Positions 33,135-41,220 are shown, numbered from the stretch's first letter. The stretch is 49,001 nucleotides of DNA from CAZFLY01 sp964519995 (GCA_964519995.1 CAZFLY010000018.1:1-49001), one strand, 5' to 3'. The notes: generated from the letters alone by a model not told the origin. Numbers and translations are program-made.

Positions 33135-35204
33135 ATGGTCACAGTGACAAGGAAAATCACAGTAGCTTTGGCCGGTAATCCTAATAGTGGAAAGACTACT
33201 ATTTTTAATATGCTGACCGGTGCTCACCAGCATGTGGGCAATTACCCTGGCGTGACGGTCGAGAAAAGACAAGGTTTTTGCAGGCACGAAGAGTTTGAAA
33301 TCACTGTTGTCGATTTGCCGGGCACGTACAGTCTGACCGCCTACTCAGTGGAGGAAATTGTAGCTCGCAATTTTATTATTGATGAGCGTCCGGATGTTGT
33401 AGTTGATGTTATCGATGCCTCGAACATTGAGCGAAATCTGTATCTGGCCACTCAACTCATTGAGATGGATGCGTCTTTGGTCTTGGCATTCAATATGAGT
33501 GACATCGCGGAGCGAAAAGGACTGGTATTCGACAACGAGCAATTGTCCCAGCTTTTGGAAGCGCCTATAGTCCCGACAGTCGGTAATAAAGGAAAAGGCA
33601 AAGCAGAGCTGCTTAATGTCATTATTAAGACGGCACAGCACGGTCCCGTTAGGCGTGAGCATAAGGTGCGCTATGGAGCAGAGATTGAAGAGGAACTGTC
33701 GCGAATTGAAAAGATCATATTGAGTGAAGAACAGCGGTTAGCGGAGAAATATGGTGCTCGATGGCTGGCAATAAAGTTACTGGAGCAGGATGAAGAAGTG
33801 ACAGCAAATATCCATAGCAGCGAGGTGCTTGACATCGTCAGGCCAAGCGTTGAGCATCTTAGAACAATTTTTCACGAAGAGCCTGAAATGGTGATTGCGG
33901 ATCGGCGATATGGTTTTATTTCCGGAGCCTGTCAGGAAACCGTCAAAAGCACGGTTGAGTCACGTCACAGCGCCAGTGACATGATAGATGCTATAGTGAC
34001 GAACAGGTTATTGGGACTGCCGATTTTTCTTATTTTGATGTATCTGGTTTTTGTTTTGACGTTCAAAGTCGGTAAATACCCGATGGGCTGGCTGGAATTT
34101 CTTTTTAGCTGGCTGGGCCAATCAGTGGCTATTTTTTGGCCGGCCGGTAGCGAGAACTGGCTCAAATCGCTTTTGGTTGATGGTGTGATAGGCGGTGTTG
34201 GCGGCGTTATCGTATTTTTGCCGAACATTCTGATATTGTTTTTTGCAATAGCGCTTCTCGAAGATTCGGGATACATGGCTCGCGCAGCGTTTATTATGGA
34301 CCGTGTAATGCACAGGATAGGTCTGCACGGCAAAAGCTTTATACCAATGCTCATCGGTTTTGGCTGTTCCGTGCCGGCCATAATGGGGACTCGAATACTC
34401 GAAAATAGACGCAACCGGTTTACCACGATAATGGTGATACCGCTGATGAGCTGCGGAGCGAAGTTGACGATTTATGGGCTTTTAATTCCAGCGTTTTTTA
34501 CAGAGAATTGGCGAGGGCCGATGTTGTGGCTGATATATCTGATTGGAATAGTCCTTGCGATAGTTTGTATCAAGATTCTACGCCTTACGGTTTTTGCAGG
34601 CGAGACTGTGCCGTTTGTTATGGAGCTGCCGCCTTATCGCGTGCCGACTCTTAAATCTCTTTGCATTCACATGTGGCAGCGAGGCTGGATGTACCTAAAG
34701 AAAGCAGGGACAATCATCCTTGCAATATCCATTCTGCTTTGGGTGGGAATGAGTTTTCCAAGGCCGAGTACGGAATCATTGGCTGGTTTGAAAACGCAAC
34801 AGGCTAAGCGGGTACGTCTGGAGCATTCGGTTGTTGGTCGATTGGGACATCTAATTGAGCCGGCTATAAAGCCGCTTGGTTTTGATTGGAAAATCGGCAC
34901 GGCTCTGATTGGTGCGACCGCTGCTAAGGAGGTATTTGTTTCGCAACTGGCGATAGTATATGCAGTTAGTGCCGACGGAGGTTCACAAACGTTGCGGGAA
35001 AAACTGCAGGCGGATTATACGCCTTTGATGGGTTTTTGTATTATGCTGTTTTGCTTGATTAGCACGCCGTGTGTGGTGACGATTGTAATGACAAAACAGG
35101 AAACAAATTCATGGCGATGGGCGCTATTTCAATTCTTTGGTTTGACGGCACTTGCTTATCTTGTCACACTTCTCGTTTATCAGATTGGCTGCTTATTAAC
35201 TTAA
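33135..35204 (+). CDS. feoB: Ferrous iron transporter B
   Basis: FeoB takes up Fe2+ across the inner membrane. Its N-terminal G domain has G1 GNPNSGKTT (14-22), G2 YPGVTVE, G3 DLPGTYS and G4 NMSD, followed by the helical GDI-like region. The membrane part has the expected helices with the two gate regions (IGFGCSVPAIMGTRI and TPCVVTIVMTKQE). At 689 residues it is slightly short but complete. The start is ATG 33135, or GTG 33144, which is better spaced from GGAG. It is the third gene of the regulator-feoA-feoB operon. Confidence 0.97.
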   Translation: MVTVTRKITVALAGNPNSGKTTIFNMLTGAHQHVGNYPGVTVEKRQGFCRHEEFEITVVDLPGTYSLTAYSVEEIVARNFIIDERPDVVVDVIDASNIERNLYLATQLIEMDASLVLAFNMSDIAERKGLVFDNEQLSQLLEAPIVPTVGNKGKGKAELLNVIIKTAQHGPVRREHKVRYGAEIEEELSRIEKIILSEEQRLAEKYGARWLAIKLLEQDEEVTANIHSSEVLDIVRPSVEHLRTIFHEEPEMVIADRRYGFISGACQETVKSTVESRHSASDMIDAIVTNRLLGLPIFLILMYLVFVLTFKVGKYPMGWLEFLFSWLGQSVAIFWPAGSENWLKSLLVDGVIGGVGGVIVFLPNILILFFAIALLEDSGYMARAAFIMDRVMHRIGLHGKSFIPMLIGFGCSVPAIMGTRILENRRNRFTTIMVIPLMSCGAKLTIYGLLIPAFFTENWRGPMLWLIYLIGIVLAIVCIKILRLTVFAGETVPFVMELPPYRVPTLKSLCIHMWQRGWMYLKKAGTIILAISILLWVGMSFPRPSTESLAGLKTQQAKRVRLEHSVVGRLGHLIEPAIKPLGFDWKIGTALIGATAAKEVFVSQLAIVYAVSADGGSQTLREKLQADYTPLMGFCIMLFCLISTPCVVTIVMTKQETNSWRWALFQFFGLTALAYLVTLLVYQIGCLLT

Positions 35205-35216
35205 TGGGAAAATTCT

Positions 35217-35405
35217 ATGGAAACAACGATAATCTTGGCGATTTTGGGTCTTGCGACAGCGATAGTGGGCCGGTCTTTATATAGAACCGTTTCCAACAAG
35301 AAGGATTGCAGTTGTGGCAGCAACAGTAGTATGTGCAGCAACGCTTGGTCAGTAACAAACTCAGAAAAGAAATGTTTTTTTGCGCTAAAAGTTAGGTGCG
35401 CCTAA
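35217..35405 (+). CDS. FeoB-associated Cys-rich membrane protein
   Basis: The 62-residue protein has an N-terminal transmembrane helix (TTIILAILGLATAIVGRSLY) and a short cytoplasmic tail with CSCGSNSSMC. This is the layout of the small FeoB-associated Cys-rich family (PF12669-like), whose exact role is unsettled. It starts 12 bases after feoB. Its last codons (KVRCA and stop) are written by the DtxR-type palindrome at 35391-35406, so the C-terminus may have been set by an operator that grew into the frame. Confidence 0.8.
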   Translation: METTIILAILGLATAIVGRSLYRTVSNKKDCSCGSNSSMCSNAWSVTNSEKKCFFALKVRCA

Positions 35406-35406
35406 C
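35391..35406. promoter_or_regulatory. Second DtxR-type operator, upstream of the porin
   Basis: GTTAGGTGCGCCTAAC differs from the feo site at 32280-32295 at only two positions. It overlaps the end of the Cys-rich gene and is followed by GATAAT at 35414-35419, a possible -10 element. The porin start lies 77 bases downstream. Confidence 0.7.
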
Positions 35407-35482
35407 TCAAAAGGATAATGATAGGTTCTTGCTGATATTGTGAATAAATAATCGTGCAGAAAACTGGTTAAGGAAAAGATAA

Positions 35483-36724
35483 ATGGAGAGGCTAATTATT
35501 CTATTAAGCTTCTGGACATTATTCAGTTTGGTTGGAGTTTGCTTGGCTGAGCATGAGGAGAATGATATCTGGAATAGAGAGACTTTGACTGACGGTTTTT
35601 GGGATTTGAATGATAACCTGACGGATAAAGGTGTAGAGGTAGGATTTGCTGTTACGAATATATATCAGCAAAATGTTCGCGGAGGTATCAGCTCCCGACG
35701 CGGGAATGGGCGATATACAGGTAGCTATGATTTGGAGTTTCTAGCCGATCTTCAACAACTGCTGGGTATTGAAGGTGGCAGTGTCTTTATCCACGCAGAG
35801 GGCGGCTGGCCGGATACGCAAGGTGTTGATGCGGTTTCGATATGTAGCTACTTTGGTGTAAACGCCGATGTAATTGGGAACCGCCCAATAGATATTGTCG
35901 AGCTTTTCTACGAAAGGTCCTTGCTTGATGGCCGTCTTACTTTGATGATTGGTAAGATAGACTTCACCTGCATTTTTGATGCCATTGCATACGCCGACGA
36001 TGAGACATCCCAATTTTTGAACAGTGCACTTGTTGACAATCCAGCGATTCCTTTCCCAGATTACTGCCTTGGCATGATATTATCCTATGATATGACCGAG
36101 TCGTGGTACGTTATGGGTGGTGTTGCAGATGCAGAGGCCAGTCATGGAACCTCCGGCTTTGCCACAACGTTCGATGGCGATGACTATTTCTTTTATATTC
36201 TTGAGACTGGCATAACACGGCAGTATCATCTTACCAGTGAGCCGATGCCGGGCACATATCGTGTGGGTTTTTGGTCCGATGCGCAGAGTAGCGAAACGCT
36301 TGGGAGTGGTCATGTGCGACGATCCAATGTAGGTGTCTACTTAAGTTGTGATCAGATGTTGTTACGAGAAGAGGGAGGTGGTAATGACAACCAAGGCCTT
36401 GGTGGTTTTGTCCGATATGGCCACGCCGACGGCGAGCTTAGTGAGGTCACAGATTTCTGGAGCGTAGGACTTCAATATAAAGGATTTTTTAACGGCAGAG
36501 ATAATGATGTTATTGGTTTGGCTGTTGCTTATGGCATATTCAATGATAACGCTGAGTTGGATTTTACAGAAGACCACGAAGCCGTCGTAGAGTTTTACTA
36601 CAATGCGCAAGTAGGTCACTGGCTTAGCGTAAGTCCTGGCATTCAATATATTAACAATCCCGGCGGAGCTGCTAGTGTCAATGATGCGGTAGTGCTGGGA
36701 ATACGCGTTCAAATGCAGTTTTAG
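35483..36724 (+). CDS. OprB-type carbohydrate-selective porin
   Basis: The 413-residue outer-membrane protein has a signal peptide (about 1-22, ending in CLA), alternating beta-strand segments and a C-terminal Phe (VQMQF), typical of beta-barrel porins. LMIGKIDFTCIFD, FPDYCLGMILSY and GFGGFVRYG-like LGGFVRYGHADG match the OprB family pattern (PF04966). OprB proteins usually admit sugars, but position behind a DtxR-type operator suggests metal- or iron-dependent expression and perhaps passage of an iron source. The start has AAGGA 8 bases upstream. Confidence 0.85.
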   Translation: MERLIILLSFWTLFSLVGVCLAEHEENDIWNRETLTDGFWDLNDNLTDKGVEVGFAVTNIYQQNVRGGISSRRGNGRYTGSYDLEFLADLQQLLGIEGGSVFIHAEGGWPDTQGVDAVSICSYFGVNADVIGNRPIDIVELFYERSLLDGRLTLMIGKIDFTCIFDAIAYADDETSQFLNSALVDNPAIPFPDYCLGMILSYDMTESWYVMGGVADAEASHGTSGFATTFDGDDYFFYILETGITRQYHLTSEPMPGTYRVGFWSDAQSSETLGSGHVRRSNVGVYLSCDQMLLREEGGGNDNQGLGGFVRYGHADGELSEVTDFWSVGLQYKGFFNGRDNDVIGLAVAYGIFNDNAELDFTEDHEAVVEFYYNAQVGHWLSVSPGIQYINNPGGAASVNDAVVLGIRVQMQF

Positions 36725-37267
36725 AAATATCGGAAAGCACATCGAGAATGTTGATACCTGAACCAGTAGGTTGTCTGAAAATGGTAAATTGTTTTACCTT
36801 AGCCTGACGGCTCTTGCCTACATTATCACGTTGGCCGTCTATCAAATAGGCTGTTTCATGGCGGTGTGATTGGACGTTTGGTAAATTCAGAAACTACCGA
36901 AAAGTCTCGAAAAACTAAATGTCTAATCCTCGCAGCTAATGTAAACTATGCTGGGGCGAACGGCAGGACTGATAGTTTTGTATTTTGTGTCTCTGACAAG
37001 TTTTGACAGTCACTATATATAGTATATCACCCAATTTGTCTATTTGGACTCGGATGGCTTTTTAAGGTAATTTATTCCTGGCGTACAACCATCTTCAAAG
37101 AGCGTTTTTTATACTGCCATACTATATTCTACCGTAGATTGAAGATTTTCTGAAATGATTTGAGAAGGTAGGTAAAGGCTAAAGTTTTTTAAAGTTTTTT
37201 TACTATTCCTGTCGATATCAATACTGATTCAGGCCTTAGAAGGGATTCAGAGGGCATACAAGATATA
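36725..37267. other. Spacer with a feoB-like relic
   Basis: Besides the relic at 36774-36869 there is an AT palindrome ACTATATATAGT (37012-37023) just after a TTGACA (37003-37008) without a well-spaced -10, and a short tandem taaagtttttt repeat near 37181-37201. No gene is visible. Confidence 0.5.
36774..36869 (+). pseudogene. Relic of a feoB 3' end
   Basis: One frame reads LTALAYIITLAVYQIGC followed by five codons and TGA. The intact feoB ends LTALAYLVTLLVYQIGC, so 14 of 17 residues agree. Upstream the similarity fades within about ten codons. It is the tail of a second, lost feoB copy, about 1.6 kb beyond the living one. Confidence 0.7.
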
Positions 37268-37615
37268 GTGGTTAGGCTTCGAGTGAAAAGACGGATGTTT
37301 TTGCTTGAGGCTGACTTAACGAAGAAGTTTTATATGCCAAATTTTAATTGCAATTATCATTCTGAAGGCCAAAAGCGGAGGATTGATCCCATCAATATCG
37401 AGCTGACTGCGGATCAGGACTTGGTTATGGAGCGGATACTTGAAAATCTTAATAGTACGCCCATTGGCCAGGTGCTGAAGAAGATCGCTTCTCTGCCACA
37501 GGTTCGTCAGGAAAAAGTCCTTGATCTTCGCCAGCAGCTTACCGAAGGCAGATACAATCTTGGTCAGCGCCTGGATATTGCACTTGATAGAGTGCTCGAG
37601 GAACTCACGACATAA
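37268..37615 (+). CDS. FlgM-like anti-sigma-28 factor domain protein
   Basis: The C-terminal half (LPQVRQEKVLDLRQQLTEGRYNL..LDIALDRVLEEL) resembles the sigma-28-binding helices of FlgM. The N-terminal part is unlike FlgM. Start choice is uncertain: GTG 37268, ATG 37295 or ATG 37334 are all in frame and none has a strong Shine-Dalgarno. No flagellar gene is nearby. A role in holding back a flagellar or similar sigma factor is inferred from the family alone. Confidence 0.65.
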   Translation: MVRLRVKRRMFLLEADLTKKFYMPNFNCNYHSEGQKRRIDPINIELTADQDLVMERILENLNSTPIGQVLKKIASLPQVRQEKVLDLRQQLTEGRYNLGQRLDIALDRVLEELTT

Positions 37616-37770
37616 AGACTCTCTCTTTATCTTCTGATATCAGCCCCCCTAAAATGAAGTCAGGCTTATTTGGATACCCCCCGTGTGTCTTTCTGATGGT
37701 CAGATATAGTGCTGGAATTTAACTGTTATTCGGCTCAGATTTCTATTGGCCGGCTTGTTTTATTGCTATT

Positions 37771-38208
37771 TTAGACTATTTCCGGAACATCATCGTCGGG
37801 CTCATCCATCTCGACAGGCATATAGCCCGGCTGATTTGATTTTTCTAATTCCTGTTTGAAGGCGGCTATAACCTTTTCCTGGATTCTTTGCCTGCACTTT
37901 GTGTTAATAGGGTGGGCAATATCGGCATGAAGTTTCATTTTGCCTTTGGGGTCTTTCCTCGCGCGGTTTTCTCGAAGTGCCGCTGCGCAGTTATTACAGA
38001 ACTTGGCCCTGAGGTGGTTTTTACTTCCGCATTTTTCGCAATGATCACTCATTTTTCTTGAGGGCATGGCTACAAAAAAACCACCCACTCCTTCGATGAC
38101 TTTGATGTCACGAACGACAAATTCGTTGTCCATCGTTATTGAGCAAAAAGCCTTCAATCTATCATCTTTGTTGCTGATTATTTTGACTCTGACCTCGGTG
38201 ATTTCCAT
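37771..38208 (-). CDS. spoVG: SpoVG-family protein with inserted zinc ribbon
   Basis: The ends are classic SpoVG: MEITEVRVKIIS, RLKAFCSITMDNEFVVRDIKVIEG, FFVAMPSRK and ADIAHPIN. Where most SpoVG proteins pass from MPSR to DIAHPI within about 10 residues, here about 45 residues intervene. They contain CEKC and CNNC (residues about 57-73), the four ligands of a zinc ribbon, followed by a basic stretch. SpoVG proteins are small site-specific nucleic-acid-binding regulators; the ribbon may extend the binding surface. It lies 22 bases after ispE, the same neighbour as in Firmicutes. The acidic tail is short. Confidence 0.9.
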   Translation of the reverse strand: MEITEVRVKIISNKDDRLKAFCSITMDNEFVVRDIKVIEGVGGFFVAMPSRKMSDHCEKCGSKNHLRAKFCNNCAAALRENRARKDPKGKMKLHADIAHPINTKCRQRIQEKVIAAFKQELEKSNQPGYMPVEMDEPDDDVPEIV

Positions 38209-38230
38209 TTTTTCGCCTCGTTAAAAATGT

Positions 38231-39151
38231 TTACCATCTATTGTTACTGACGATAATGCTTCTGCAGTCAATAGTTTCCTTAAGTTTATGTTTGTAAACC
38301 TGAGCGGTCGTAATATTATTATCGTCAAATATATAAAACATTGCTGCACCACTACCACTCAGGCACAATGGCCCGATACCTAATGATTCCGCCTTGTTTT
38401 TCAATTCGGCCAAGTCGCTCACCAAGCCGAAACTACTTTCCTGTAACATATTTGCGCACATCCGCACCACCAAATCAATCCTGTTTTCTCGGATATGGTT
38501 GTTTATTCGCTCGCTAAGGGCTTTGTACAGAGAATGATTGTGTGTGTAATTAGCGTAAACTCTTTTAGTAGATACACTTATGTCAGGAAGTAATAAAAAA
38601 GCCAGAAAGTTAAAATTCTCATCTAATTTTTTGATTTTTTCGCCTCTGCCTGTACATAGAGCCATCGGCCCGTTGATAAAAAACGACACATCGCTGCCCA
38701 AATATGATGCCAATTTGCTCAGTTCCTGTGTGCTCAGGCCAAGTTTCAGATATTTGTTCAGTCCCAGAAGTGTCGCTGCCGCGTCACTGCTTGCCGAACC
38801 AAGCCCTGAGCCTGCTGGAATGTTCTTGGTCAGGGTAATCTTGAGATCGGCAGCCGTGCCGCATGTATCCAGCATCATCTGTGCAGCGCTGTAGATAAGG
38901 TTCTCTTTTCCTGCTGGTGCCCATTCCGGCCCTTTGCAGAGAAGTTCGATGCCGCTCTTTTGGCTCGGCTCGATGAGAATCTCATCGTAGAAGGTGATTT
39001 TTGCCATTATGGTTTCTATTTCGTGGTAGCCGTCAGGACGTTTACCGGCTATTAGCAGGGATAGATTTATCTTGGCAGGCGCACGGACTAACAGGCCTTT
39101 TACAGCGCTTTCAAATTGTTCGGCACATGTTGTTTGGTGTTCGTTGTTCAT
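38231..39151 (-). CDS. ispE: 4-diphosphocytidyl-2-C-methyl-D-erythritol kinase
   Basis: IspE phosphorylates CDP-methylerythritol in the non-mevalonate isoprenoid pathway. It is a GHMP kinase with APAKINLSL at the start, the ATP loop PAGSGLGSASSDAAATL and LSGSGAAMFYIF near the end. The roughly 306-residue form starting at the ATG at 39151 fits the family. The longest frame reaches a TTG at 39229 that overlaps the divergent gene. Even the first residues (MNNEHQTT) are written by tgaacaacgaac repeat text, so the start may have been taken from a repeat. It is probably co-transcribed with spoVG. Confidence 0.94.
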   Translation of the reverse strand: MNNEHQTTCAEQFESAVKGLLVRAPAKINLSLLIAGKRPDGYHEIETIMAKITFYDEILIEPSQKSGIELLCKGPEWAPAGKENLIYSAAQMMLDTCGTAADLKITLTKNIPAGSGLGSASSDAAATLLGLNKYLKLGLSTQELSKLASYLGSDVSFFINGPMALCTGRGEKIKKLDENFNFLAFLLLPDISVSTKRVYANYTHNHSLYKALSERINNHIRENRIDLVVRMCANMLQESSFGLVSDLAELKNKAESLGIGPLCLSGSGAAMFYIFDDNNITTAQVYKHKLKETIDCRSIIVSNNRW

Positions 39152-39267
39152 TGTTCGCTGTATGAATGGACTGCCACTTTGTTCGTTGACATTATAACAG
39201 ACCGAGCTTATTCTGAGCACGGAAATCAATGGGCCTAAACATCAAAAATCAAAGCGCAAAAGGCAAG

Positions 39268-40245
39268 ATGGCAGATCAAGATTCAAATAGCGAGAACGGT
39301 CAGCGGCGGTTCAGTCAAGAGCAGTACGAGATGATCAAACGCTGCTCAGACAAGAAAGATATGACCGAATGGAATGAGTGGCGGAAGCAGCGTCCGGATG
39401 AGACCATTTTTCTGGATGGAAGGAGTTTCCATGGATTTTACCTTTATAGGGCTTTTTTGAATACTGGTGCGGTTGTGGTAAATCCCGGGACCAGACTGCA
39501 TGATCAATGGATTTTTCGCGGACAGGTCTACTTGAGAGGCTCATTATTTTTGCAGGCTAAATTACATGGTACTGATTTTAGGGGTGCTCACCTAGAGGAA
39601 TCCACATTCAATTTTGCAGAATTAGAAGGTTCGTGTCTGGAACTTGCATATTTGCAAGGCGCCGATTTTAAAGGAGCAACGTTTGACAAATTGACGTCTT
39701 TTGAAGGCTGTCACATTGACAAACAGACCAATTTTCGAGAATCCGACTTGATAAGTTTGAAGGTGTCCCCTCGGATTAGGCAATTGATGGAATACAATAT
39801 CCGGCAGAAGAATTGGGAGGATTGGTACAAGGAACATCCGAGGCTAAAATGGGTGGTGAAGCCTTTTTGGTGGGTGAGTGACTATGGTCTTTCAACAGGG
39901 CGGATAATAGTTACTTTCTTTGCATTGGTGTTTATTTTCGCGAATATCTATTACCATTGGGGTAGGATTGCACCGCCGGGGATTGTAGAGAATCTATTTG
40001 TTGATCGAAATGGAATTGTAGTACCATCGTGGTTGGTACCGTTACGAACACTTTATTTTTCCATTGTAACAATGACCACACTTGGATTTGGTGATATGTA
40101 TGCAAATGCGCATAGTATTTGGGGACATATATTGCTGAGTGTGCAGGTGATTTTGGGATACGTTCTTTTGGGTGCGCTGGTGACACGGTTTGCGGTTCTG
40201 TTTATGGCAGGCGGGCCAGCAGGGAAGTTTTCCAATGATAAATGA
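39268..40245 (+). CDS. Pentapeptide-repeat protein fused to a two-helix potassium channel
   Basis: The protein starts with a soluble region containing pentapeptide repeats (about residues 85-150: LQAKLHGTDFRGAHLEE, LQGADFKGATF). A channel module follows: TM1 (RIIVTFFALVFIFANIYY), a pore helix with filter TMTTLGFGDMY and TM2 (ILLSVQVILGYVLLGALVTRF). TLGFGD is a variant of the K+ filter TVGYGD, so K+ or Na+/K+ conduction is plausible. The ATG at 39268 (AAAGG upstream) is preferred to 39229, whose first 13 codons are aatcaaaaatcaaagc repeat text. The stimulus sensed by the pentapeptide part is unknown. Confidence 0.85.
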   Translation: MADQDSNSENGQRRFSQEQYEMIKRCSDKKDMTEWNEWRKQRPDETIFLDGRSFHGFYLYRAFLNTGAVVVNPGTRLHDQWIFRGQVYLRGSLFLQAKLHGTDFRGAHLEESTFNFAELEGSCLELAYLQGADFKGATFDKLTSFEGCHIDKQTNFRESDLISLKVSPRIRQLMEYNIRQKNWEDWYKEHPRLKWVVKPFWWVSDYGLSTGRIIVTFFALVFIFANIYYHWGRIAPPGIVENLFVDRNGIVVPSWLVPLRTLYFSIVTMTTLGFGDMYANAHSIWGHILLSVQVILGYVLLGALVTRFAVLFMAGGPAGKFSNDK

Positions 40246-40270
40246 TTATGCTCTGTTGAAAGGCCTCGCC

Positions 40271-40364
40271 GTCATTTCGACCTGAGCGATGCGGAGCGTC
40301 GCGAAGTGGAGAAATCTACTTAAAAACAGATTTCTCGACTCGCCTTCGGCTCGCTCGAAATGAC
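40271..40364. repeat. Long palindromic repeat, gtcatttcga..tcgaaatgac family
   Basis: The outer arms GTCATTTCGA and TCGAAATGAC and the inner arms GAGAAATCT and AGATTTCTC are perfectly complementary. Another copy of the same design lies at 48889-49001. Confidence 0.85.
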
Positions 40365-40416
40365 ATTTTGAACTCTTTTCAACAAAGCAAAATGATTATT
40401 GATTAATGATTACTTT

Positions 40417-40454
40417 GAGATTGCCACGTCCGCCTACAGCGGACTCGCAATGAC
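40417..40454. repeat. Palindromic repeat, gagattgccacg..cgcaatgac family
   Basis: This is the third copy of the element at 3459-3490, here with the centre tccgcctacagcgga. Confidence 0.75.
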
Positions 40455-40460
40455 GAGGAA

Positions 40461-40487
40461 GTGGATTCCTGCTTTCGCAGGAATGAC
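40461..40487. repeat. Palindromic repeat, ggattcctgc..gcaggaatgac type
   Basis: Arms GATTCCTGC and GCAGGAATG surround TTTC. In frame it gives the well-known spurious peptide WIPAFAGMT. It is the start of the longest frame of the next gene, which is therefore misleading. Confidence 0.8.
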
Positions 40488-40502
40488 AATCAGGAATATC
40501 GA

Positions 40503-41177
40503 ATGTCGAACGGTGAAACAACGAATGGGCAATCGAGTCACGAGTCACAAGCCACGAGTCACGAGTCCGTTACGTGGTGGCACTGGCATAGACGGCTATA
40601 CGATTGGGTAGTGCATTTTGCCGACACAAAGCACGGCGAAAGGGCACTATTTTTGCTTAGCTTCGCTGAGTCGAGTTTCTTTCCTGTCCCGCCTGATGTG
40701 CTGCTTGCGCCGCTAGCGCTTGGTGCACCGAAAAAGTGGTTCAGATTTGCCTTTGCCTGCTCGATTGCGTCGGTGCTTGGTGGTGTTCTTGGCTATTGCA
40801 TAGGTATGTTTCTATGGTCGTTAATTGGTCCATGGGCTTATGCTCACCTCGGGGCGATAGGACTTACCGAGGGCAATTTTGCTAAATTCCAGGGCTGGTA
40901 CGGCAAATACGATTTCTGGATTGTCTTTACCTGTGGCTTTACACCTTTACCATATAAAGTGTGCACGATTTCCGCTGGTGTAGCGAGGATAAACTTTTTT
41001 GGTTTCCTCATCGCGTCTACAATTAGTCGTTCGGCAAGGTTCTTTCTTGTCGCGGGATTGGTGGGCTGGAAAGGCGAAAAAATCCGGCCTGTAATCGAAA
41101 AATATTTCAATTGGTTTTCTCTTGGTTTTGTGGGCTTATTGATTGGTGGATTCTTAGTGATAAAATGGTTGCATTGA
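40503..41177 (+). CDS. YqaA/DedA-type membrane protein (SNARE-associated domain)
   Basis: From RRLYDWVVHFADTKHGERAL onward the protein matches the YqaA branch of the VTT/DedA family (PF09335). It has FAESSFFPVPPDVLLAPLAL, GGVLGYCIGMFLW, FTPLPYKVCTISAGVARI and a last transmembrane helix (LGFVGLLIGGFLVIKW). Such proteins are linked to membrane lipid or ion homeostasis. The longest frame begins at 40461 inside a palindromic repeat. I take the ATG at 40503, but even then about 35 residues before RRLYDW come from a gtcacgagtcac repeat. It is followed by a GC-rich hairpin. Confidence 0.85.
   Translation: MSNGETTNGQSSHESQATSHESVTWWHWHRRLYDWVVHFADTKHGERALFLLSFAESSFFPVPPDVLLAPLALGAPKKWFRFAFACSIASVLGGVLGYCIGMFLWSLIGPWAYAHLGAIGLTEGNFAKFQGWYGKYDFWIVFTCGFTPLPYKVCTISAGVARINFFGFLIASTISRSARFFLVAGLVGWKGEKIRPVIEKYFNWFSLGFVGLLIGGFLVIKWLH
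40534..40568. repeat. Dispersed cgagtcacgagtc repeat at the start of the DedA-type gene
   Basis: Tandem cgagtcac and cacgagtc words, related to those at 31896-31976 and in aroA, are read here as SSHESQATSHES. Confidence 0.6.
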
Positions 41178-41182
41178 TAAAA

Positions 41183-41202
41183 CCCCCCGGTAAACCGGGG
41201 GG
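41183..41202. terminator. GC-rich hairpin after the DedA-type gene
   Basis: CCCCCCGG, loop TAAA and CCGGGGGG make a perfect 8-bp stem, 6 bases after the stop region of the upstream gene. There is no T-run, so it may be a dispersed hairpin rather than an intrinsic terminator. The flanks (aa, then ctaaat) resemble those of the hairpin at 3604-3648. Confidence 0.45.
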
Positions 41203-41220
41203 CTAAATAGGGGTCTCGTC

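Noticed and set aside
36995..37030. Promoter with TTGACA at 37003 for the FlgM-like gene
   Set aside because: No -10 hexamer lies 16-18 bases downstream; the nearest TATATC gives a 14-base spacer.
40399..40611. 70-residue frame with WIPAFAGMT
   Set aside because: The peptide is the classic translation of a ggattcctgc..gcaggaatgac repeat, and the frame overlaps the DedA-type gene.
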